This document shows positions 58,812 through 64,000 of a stretch of DNA of 64,000 nucleotides, piece by piece. The stretch is taken from the NCBI GenBank assembly GCA_963767685.1, contig CAVYEZ010000001.1, positions 682,001-746,000 on the forward strand, given 5' to 3'. Origin of the DNA: Trebonia sp963767685. GTDB lineage: Bacteria; Actinomycetota; Actinomycetes; Streptosporangiales; Streptosporangiaceae. Made by a program: the position numbers and the translations under genes. Position 1 is the stretch's first letter; each line of letters begins with the position of its first letter. The notes under the pieces were generated by a model. That model was given only the letters and a program-made list of their open reading frames with translations, was not told where the DNA came from and ran no database searches.

Positions 58812-59765
58812 CTAAGTCGCCTCCGCGGCTCGCCGCTGCTCGGGCAGGACCGGCGCGTGACCGAAGGACGCCGCCACCTCGGTGACGACACCGCGCAGCC
58901 ACGTTAGCCCCATATCGGTGGCGTGCAGGGGGTGCCACCAGGCCGCCTCGACAAATTCAACGGGCCCGAACGGAGGGTCGATCAGGGCGAGGCCCGCCGT
59001 AGTGCTCACCCGGCGGGCGAGGCGTTCCGGCACCGCGCCGACCAGGTCCGTGCCCGCGATCAGGAACACCAAGGGCAGCCAGCCCGCCGTGGTGAACAGC
59101 ACATTCGGGCTGATGCCGCGCTGCAGCAAGGCGAGGGTGGCCGGATCAGACCCGGGGTCGGGCAATCTGGGGGCCGCGTGCGGGAGCGCGGCCAGGTCGT
59201 CGATGGTAAGGCGGCCATCCCGCAGCCGCGGGTTGGCGGGATCGGCCACGTACACCATCCGGTCCCGCACGAGCACCTCGGGTGGCCCGCTGGACTGGAG
59301 CCTTGGCGGTGCGATCAGCAGGTCATATCCGAGCAGGCTCCGGTCACCGTCCGTCAGTTCCCCGGTGGCGAGCCGGAGCTGGATGGTCGCCTCCGGCGCG
59401 AGCTCGTGCACCCGGCGCAGCAGCGGCCCGCCGAGCACCGTCATCGAGTAGTCAGAAAGGCAGATGGTGAAGACGCGTCCCCTAACCGGAGGCTGGTCGG
59501 CCTGCCGAGGGGAGAATGTAAGTCCCATGAGCCGGGTAGCTTCCTGTGCCGACGGCAGCAGCGACCGCGCGAGGGGAGTTAGTTCATAGCCGTTGCCGGC
59601 CCGTATGAGCAATCGGTCCCGGTAGTGCCTGCGGAGCCGGGCCAGGGCGTTGCTGACCGCGGGCTGCGGCATTCCGAGGCGTACGCCCGCGCGGGTGACG
59701 TTGCCCTCTTCGAGTAGCGCCTGCAGGATGACCAGCAGGTTCAGGTCGATGCCACCGAGTGCCAT
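58812..59765 (-). CDS. LysR-family transcriptional regulator A
   Basis: The N-terminal HTH is IDLNLLVILQALLEEGNVTR and AGVRLGMPQPAVSNALARLR. The effector domain (about 95-310) includes GRVFTICLSDYSMTVLGGPL and FVEAAWWHPLHATDMGLTWL. The 317-aa length is normal. It is a clear paralogue of the divergent gene at 59870: long segments such as VYVADPANPRLRDGRLT are shared. ATG 59765 is in the divergent promoter region. The target is unknown; neighbours include the F420 oxidoreductase. Confidence 0.92.
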   Translation of the reverse strand: MALGGIDLNLLVILQALLEEGNVTRAGVRLGMPQPAVSNALARLRRHYRDRLLIRAGNGYELTPLARSLLPSAQEATRLMGLTFSPRQADQPPVRGRVFTICLSDYSMTVLGGPLLRRVHELAPEATIQLRLATGELTDGDRSLLGYDLLIAPPRLQSSGPPEVLVRDRMVYVADPANPRLRDGRLTIDDLAALPHAAPRLPDPGSDPATLALLQRGISPNVLFTTAGWLPLVFLIAGTDLVGAVPERLARRVSTTAGLALIDPPFGPVEFVEAAWWHPLHATDMGLTWLRGVVTEVAASFGHAPVLPEQRRAAEAT

Positions 59766-59869
59766 CTAGCGACCCCTGTCAATATCAGGTCGTTATCGCC
59801 TGTGCAAATGATATGGTTTTAATGTTGAAAAGTCGCTATTTGTCGAATTTGGCCGCCGAAAGGAATTTC
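59766..59869. promoter_or_regulatory. Shared AT-rich promoter region of two divergent LysR genes
   Basis: The roughly 100-bp gap is AT-rich (tgcaaatgatatggttttaa) compared with the surroundings. LysR proteins commonly bind between divergent promoters, so cross- and autoregulation are likely. A clear T-N11-A box could not be assigned. Confidence 0.5.
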
Positions 59870-60838
59870 GTGGCGAGTGCTGCGGGCATCGACCTGAACC
59901 TCCTGGCCGTGCTCGGGGCGCTGCTCGAGCACCGGAACCTGACCAGGGCCGGGGAGCGGCTCAACCTCAGCCAGCCGACGATGAGTGGCGCACTGGCCCG
60001 GCTGCGGCAGCATTTCGGCGACGAGCTTCTCGTCCGGTCCGGACGCGAGTACCACCTCACCCCGATGGCGGGCGGCCTGCTGCCCGCCGTGCGGGAGGCA
60101 CTCGCGCAGGTGGAACGGACGCTCAGCGTGCCCGCGGACTTCGATCCGGCGACCAGCCTGCGCCAGTTCACGATCGCGATCTCGGCGCAGTCCATCCTCG
60201 CGTTGAGCGGGTTGCTCGGCCGGGTGCACGAACTGGCGCCGGGCGTGCAGTTTGACACCTGGCCGATCACCACCGCGCTGCTGGAGACCGGCCGCACCCC
60301 GCTCGGGTACGACGTGCTTATCGGGCCCGAGGGGTTCCGCGCCGACGGCGACCCGGAAGTGATCCTGCGGGACCGGATCGTGTACGTGGCCGATCCTGCC
60401 AACCCCCGGCTGCGCGACGGGCGCCTTACCGCCGAGGACCTGGCCGCGCTGCCGCATGCGACCGTCCGGCTGCCGCAAGCGAGCCTGGTCGCGGCCGCGC
60501 TCGCCGGGATCGGCGTTACCCCGAACGTTGTGGCGACCACGGGGGGCTGGCTGCCGCTGCCTTTCGTGGTCGCCGGAACCGCCTTGGTCGCCGCCGTCCC
60601 GGAACGCGTGGCCCGCCGGGTGAGCGGCGCGGCCGGCGTCACAGTCACCGAGCCCCCGTTCGGAACCGTCGAACTGGTCGAAGCCGCGTGGTGGCATCCC
60701 CTGCACGACATCGACCCAGCCCTCACCTGGCTTCGCGGCGTCATTCACGGCTCCCTTGAGTCACTGACGGTGGGCGGGAGTCAACTCCCGCCCCACGCGC
60801 TCGACGAGCAGGCTCATCTCGTAGGCAACGAGGCCTAG
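59870..60838 (+). CDS. LysR-family transcriptional regulator B
   Basis: GTG 59870 (VASAAGIDLNLLAVLGALLE) follows aaaggaa; the longer frame to 59759 overlaps the divergent gene and is rejected. The HTH is RNLTRAGERLNLSQPTMSGA. The effector domain shares VYVADPANPRLRDGRLTAED and LVEAAWWHPLHDIDPALTWL with LysR A. The product is 322 aa. The last 78 bp overlap, tail to tail, the roadblock gene on the other strand. Confidence 0.92.
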   Translation: MASAAGIDLNLLAVLGALLEHRNLTRAGERLNLSQPTMSGALARLRQHFGDELLVRSGREYHLTPMAGGLLPAVREALAQVERTLSVPADFDPATSLRQFTIAISAQSILALSGLLGRVHELAPGVQFDTWPITTALLETGRTPLGYDVLIGPEGFRADGDPEVILRDRIVYVADPANPRLRDGRLTAEDLAALPHATVRLPQASLVAAALAGIGVTPNVVATTGGWLPLPFVVAGTALVAAVPERVARRVSGAAGVTVTEPPFGTVELVEAAWWHPLHDIDPALTWLRGVIHGSLESLTVGGSQLPPHALDEQAHLVGNEA

Positions 60839-61159
60839 ATCGCAATCGGACGTGGCCAGCACGGCGAGGCTTGAGCCGTTGCTGACGCTCATGAGCACGA
60901 ACAGGCCGGCCTCCATCTCCACCGCCGTCTGAATCACCCGGCCGGCCTGGAACGAGCGCGCCGCCCCCTGGGTCAGGCTCGCCAGTCCCGATGTAATCGC
61001 GGAGAGCTGGTCGGCGTGATCGCGCGGGAACCTCACGTTGTATGCCAGGGGGAGCCCGTCGGCGGACACGACGACCGCGTGGGCCACATCCCGGACCCGG
61101 TCGACAAAATCCGTAACCAGCCAGTCAAGATCGTGCCCGGACTGCTCAGTCGCGCTCAC
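60761..61159 (-). CDS. Roadblock/LC7 protein (CvnB-like)
   Basis: GTG 61159 (VSATEQSGHDLDWLVTDFVD) follows aaggag; the longer frame to 61222 is not needed. The 132-aa roadblock fold has VAHAVVVSADGLPLAYNVRF and QLSAITSGLASLTQGAARSF. It follows the sensor kinase by 72 bp on the same strand, as CvnB follows CvnA in actinomycete conservons, where it regulates a Ras-like GTPase (CvnD). No DUF742 or GTPase gene follows here. Its 3' end overlaps the LysR B gene. Confidence 0.92.
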   Translation of the reverse strand: MSATEQSGHDLDWLVTDFVDRVRDVAHAVVVSADGLPLAYNVRFPRDHADQLSAITSGLASLTQGAARSFQAGRVIQTAVEMEAGLFVLMSVSNGSSLAVLATSDCDLGLVAYEMSLLVERVGRELTPAHRQ

Positions 61160-61231
61160 CCGCGCTCCTTCTTTATCTGTATCGCTCTGTCGCTGCCCAC
61201 GGCACGGGCTCGCGCCGGCCATCGCCCTTGC

Positions 61232-63994
61232 TCAGTTCTCATTCGTTCCGGGCGGTCGCGGCGCCTCGGTGCGCCCTTCCCGGCCGCGCACCTGGAAGCC
61301 CTTCAGCCGGGTGCGCGCCTCCTCCGGCGACCGGACCGGCCTGACGGCCGGCGGGGGGGTCTGACCCGCCTGCTGGCCCCTCGGCCTGGTGCCGATCGAG
61401 CCGGGGACAAGGTTCGCGCTCGGTACCCGCTTCGGCAGTCCGGCGTTCGTCGTCCGTCCGACGGCGGGGGAGCCGACGGTCTGCGCGGCGCGGCGGAAGC
61501 CCTCGTCCGCGGGCGAGGTCCAGGAAGTGCCCGCGGGCTGGGCCGCGCCGTTGAACGACGTGCTGCCGCGCCGGAACCACTCCGACTCGATCGAGTCGTA
61601 GATCGGCAGGCGCAGGTCGGAGGTGGTTTCGGCGGCGTTCGCGGCGGACTCCGCTTCGACGGGCGGTTCCACCACGACGACGGCGGCGGGCGGCTCCGGG
61701 CTGGGGACGGCGACCGGGGCCGGGCTCGGAGCGCGGGCCGGGGCCGCGGCCGCGGCATCTTCGCCGGTGTCAAACCAGATGGACTTCGGGCGGGCCGCCA
61801 CCTTCACCCCCATCACTGGCGTCCCGGCTCCGCTCGCCGCTGACGCCGGGCTGGCAATAATGACCGGGTTGCCCCCGGTGCCGGAACGGCGCCGCGAGCC
61901 AAGTATCGGCGCCGGCTCGGTCTCCGCCACCGTGTCCGGCACCCAGATCAGCGCGGACAGCCCGCCGCTCTGCGCGCGCCGCAGCCGGACCTTGATCCCG
62001 TGCCTGGCCGCCAGTCGGCCCACCACGAACAGGCCCATCCGTCGCGACACCGCGACGTCGATCACCGGCGGGTTGTCCAGGCGCCAGTTCGCGTAGGCGA
62101 GTTCCTGCTCGGGGATGCCGAGCCCCTCGTCGGTGATCTCGATCAGCACCCCGTTGCTGACCAGCACCTGGCCGGTGACGTACACCTGGGTGTCCTTGCG
62201 GGAGAACGTCGTCGCGTTCTCCACTAGCTCCGCCACCAGGTGCACCACGTCGCTCGCGGCCCGCCCGGCGATGACCAGGCCCGACTGCACGTTGAGGGCG
62301 ATCCGCTCGTACTGCTCGATCTCCGAAAGGGCGGCCCGCAGCACGTCCACCAGCGCCACCGGCTGCGTCCACTTGCGCGGCGCTTCGTGCCCGGCGAGCA
62401 CCAGGAGGTTCTCCGAGTTGCGGCGCATCCGGGTCGCCAGGTGGTCGAGCCGGAACAAGCTGCTGAGCCGGCCGGAGTCCTGCTCGGTCTGCTCGAGCGA
62501 CTCGATGATGCCCAGTTGCCGCTCGATCATCGTCTGGCTGCGGCGCGACAGGTTCACGAACATGGAGTTCAGGTTTGTCCGCAGCATGGCCTCGTCGCCC
62601 GCGAGCCGGACGGCCTCGCTGTGCACCTGGTCGAACGCGCGGGCCACCTCGCCGATCTCGTCGGTCGAGTCGATGCCGATGGGCTCAAGTTCGACGCTCT
62701 CGCCCGAGCCCTCGCTCTCGCCGAGCCGCCGGACCATGTCGGGCAGGCGGTTGCCCGCCACGTCCAGGGCATCCGTGCGCAGCCGGCGCAGCGGCAGGAT
62801 CATGGACCTGGCCATCACCACCGTGATGGCCAGGACGAGCAGGAGCAGGATCAGCACCACGATCCCGGTCAGCTTCTCCGAGTTCCGCGCTCCCTGCTGC
62901 ACGGAGTTGGCCTGCACGGTGGCCGAGGTCAGCTCGTTACCGAGCACGTTCCGCGTCTGGCTGAGCGTGAACGTCATGTTGCTGAACCAGTCCTGCGGGC
63001 TGTCGACCCCGTTCAGCGACTGGCCGCTGACCACGGCGTCCTGCTCGGTCGCCAGTGCGGCCTCGACATCGGGCCCGGCAACGGTGTCGTTGTACTGCTG
63101 CTCCTCACTGAGCGCGGGAGACAGGCCCGTCGGGGCGACGTAGGCGGGCAGGTCGACAGCCACCTTCTGGAAGGAGGACAGGTCGCTCGCCTCGCTCGAC
63201 TGCGCGCTGGTGAGGGTGGTCAGGGCGCCGAGCTCGAACTGGCCCTCGATCAGCCCGGAGTAGAGCACGGCCCGCTGCTGTGAGGTCTCCTCCTCCGCCT
63301 GGGCGAGCGCCTCGATCGAGGTGACCGTCTGCGCGAGCTGCGCGCTCGGGCTGCCCGCCGCGATGTCGTTGTCGAACGCGAGCAGGGACGCGATGACGGT
63401 GGAGTAGTGCACGGTCAGCGTGAGCGCCGTGATCTGGCTGTGCGCGAGCGAGCGCAGCTCGGTCAGCCCGGAGAGGCTGCTCAGGGCGGACGCCAGGTCC
63501 GTCTGGGCGGCGGCCGGGTAAGCCGGGCCGATCTGGCCCGCCAGTCCCTCGACCGCGGCCATGCGGCTCCCGGTGACCGAGTACTGGCTCTGCAACTCGC
63601 GGAGGGAGGACGCGGCCAGCGCCCTCTGGTTGCTCTGCTGTGCGGCGACAAAGCCGGCGGTGAGGTCCCGCTCGTCCTCAACGGCCTCGGCGAGCGCGGT
63701 GATGTCGCTCCCGAGAACACCGAGTTGCGCGGTGCGCGAGGCGGTGGCCGCGGTGCTGCTCGCCGCCTGGACGCGGAGGGCGCCGAGCGTCAGCGCCGCC
63801 ACCGTGGGAACCAGGACGAGGGCGAGCACCCGCCATCGCATTCGCCAGTTCCGCAGGTGCCAGCGGGTCGAAGTCCGGCTCGGCCGGCTGACGCCGCTGG
63901 GACCGGCCTGTCGAGGTGCGCCGTCGGCCGCGAGTACGCCCGCGATGCTCCCGCTGTCCTTACCGACCATCCCAGGGGGCCCTCTGCTTCCCAT
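61232..63994 (-). CDS. NIT-domain sensor histidine kinase (CvnA-like)
   Basis: The 920-aa frame opens at ATG 63994; ATG 63970 with agaggg upstream is equally likely. Order: cytosolic start, helix (LALVLVPTVAALTLGALRV, about 56-74), extracellular nitrate/nitrite-type sensing domain (about 85-370), helix (LTGIVVLILLLLVLAITVVM, about 375-395) and HAMP. Next come the dimerisation helices with FRLDHLATRMRRNSENLLVL (probable phospho-His) and the ATPase domain (VVHLVAELVENATTFS; ITDEGLGIPEQELAYANWRL). A Pro/Ala-rich tail of about 230 residues ends the protein. It pairs with the roadblock gene in a CvnA-CvnB order. Confidence 0.94.
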   Translation of the reverse strand: MGSRGPPGMVGKDSGSIAGVLAADGAPRQAGPSGVSRPSRTSTRWHLRNWRMRWRVLALVLVPTVAALTLGALRVQAASSTAATASRTAQLGVLGSDITALAEAVEDERDLTAGFVAAQQSNQRALAASSLRELQSQYSVTGSRMAAVEGLAGQIGPAYPAAAQTDLASALSSLSGLTELRSLAHSQITALTLTVHYSTVIASLLAFDNDIAAGSPSAQLAQTVTSIEALAQAEEETSQQRAVLYSGLIEGQFELGALTTLTSAQSSEASDLSSFQKVAVDLPAYVAPTGLSPALSEEQQYNDTVAGPDVEAALATEQDAVVSGQSLNGVDSPQDWFSNMTFTLSQTRNVLGNELTSATVQANSVQQGARNSEKLTGIVVLILLLLVLAITVVMARSMILPLRRLRTDALDVAGNRLPDMVRRLGESEGSGESVELEPIGIDSTDEIGEVARAFDQVHSEAVRLAGDEAMLRTNLNSMFVNLSRRSQTMIERQLGIIESLEQTEQDSGRLSSLFRLDHLATRMRRNSENLLVLAGHEAPRKWTQPVALVDVLRAALSEIEQYERIALNVQSGLVIAGRAASDVVHLVAELVENATTFSRKDTQVYVTGQVLVSNGVLIEITDEGLGIPEQELAYANWRLDNPPVIDVAVSRRMGLFVVGRLAARHGIKVRLRRAQSGGLSALIWVPDTVAETEPAPILGSRRRSGTGGNPVIIASPASAASGAGTPVMGVKVAARPKSIWFDTGEDAAAAAPARAPSPAPVAVPSPEPPAAVVVVEPPVEAESAANAAETTSDLRLPIYDSIESEWFRRGSTSFNGAAQPAGTSWTSPADEGFRRAAQTVGSPAVGRTTNAGLPKRVPSANLVPGSIGTRPRGQQAGQTPPPAVRPVRSPEEARTRLKGFQVRGREGRTEAPRPPGTNEN

Positions 63995-64000
63995 TCGCGG

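Overview
The window is from a very GC-rich actinomycete chromosome, probably a filamentous one. Evidence for this: the order tig-clpP1-clpP2-clpX ... valS-folC-DUF4233-ndk-mreB-mreC-mreD-PBP2-rodA; an NIT-domain sensor kinase paired with a roadblock protein; F420-type enzymes; many GTG starts; and coupled start/stop overlaps (GTGA, ATGA, TGATG). No rRNA, CRISPR array or replication origin is visible. Two tRNA genes are present: Gly-TCC and Pro-TGG.

Layout. 1-2.3 kb: small membrane and hypothetical genes, a RibD-C/DHFR-like reductase, and the edge of a DUF1214-like gene. 2.3-16.4 kb: an orphan OmpR-type response regulator; a xylose/ribose-type sugar ABC operon (lipoprotein binding protein, single-domain ATPase, two paralogous permeases, and a coupled lipoprotein built of Cys-pair repeats); a methyltransferase; a frameshifted gene; an F420/FMN-type nitroreductase; a CocE/NonD hydrolase; and a truncated MFS exporter. 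16.4-25.3 kb: a degraded integrative island between two copies of the 3' part of tRNA-Gly. It carries two GNATs, an HsdR-N-type nuclease fragment, an AIPR-type protein, decayed antitoxin/PIN-toxin genes, a PadR/membrane-protein pair, an ISKra4-like transposase remnant split by a 43-bp palindromic insertion, and a DUF2637 (SpdB-like) gene typical of actinomycete conjugative elements. A third, degenerate tRNA-Gly fragment at 2.33 kb suggests elements accreted in tandem at this tRNA.

25.6-31.6 kb: an amine-use cluster with copper amine oxidase, APC permease, a probably leaderless autoregulated IclR gene, and a Tat-exported binding protein. 31.6-34.8 kb: a terminator, GC-rich repeats, tRNA-Pro, a FUSC-family membrane protein and a holin-like protein.

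34.9-54.6 kb is the conserved core. Trigger factor and the ClpP1/ClpP2/ClpX protease cover protein quality control. ValS, FolC and Ndk are housekeeping enzymes. MreBCD, PBP2 and RodA form the lateral-wall (elongasome) machine, and the last three genes overlap by 4 nt. Oddities here: 78-bp in-frame triplications that lengthen the ValS C-terminus; a recurring GC palindrome (core GGGGGACGACCCCC) that also sits inside valS; a roughly 340-residue basic low-complexity tail on MreD; and a Gly/Tyr/Asn-rich membrane-anchored protein split by one frameshift.

54.6-64 kb: a YidC-like insertase paralogue with DUF6412, a secreted phosphoesterase, an LLM-class F420 oxidoreductase, two divergent paralogous LysR regulators, and a CvnA/CvnB-like kinase-roadblock pair without the usual CvnC/CvnD partners.
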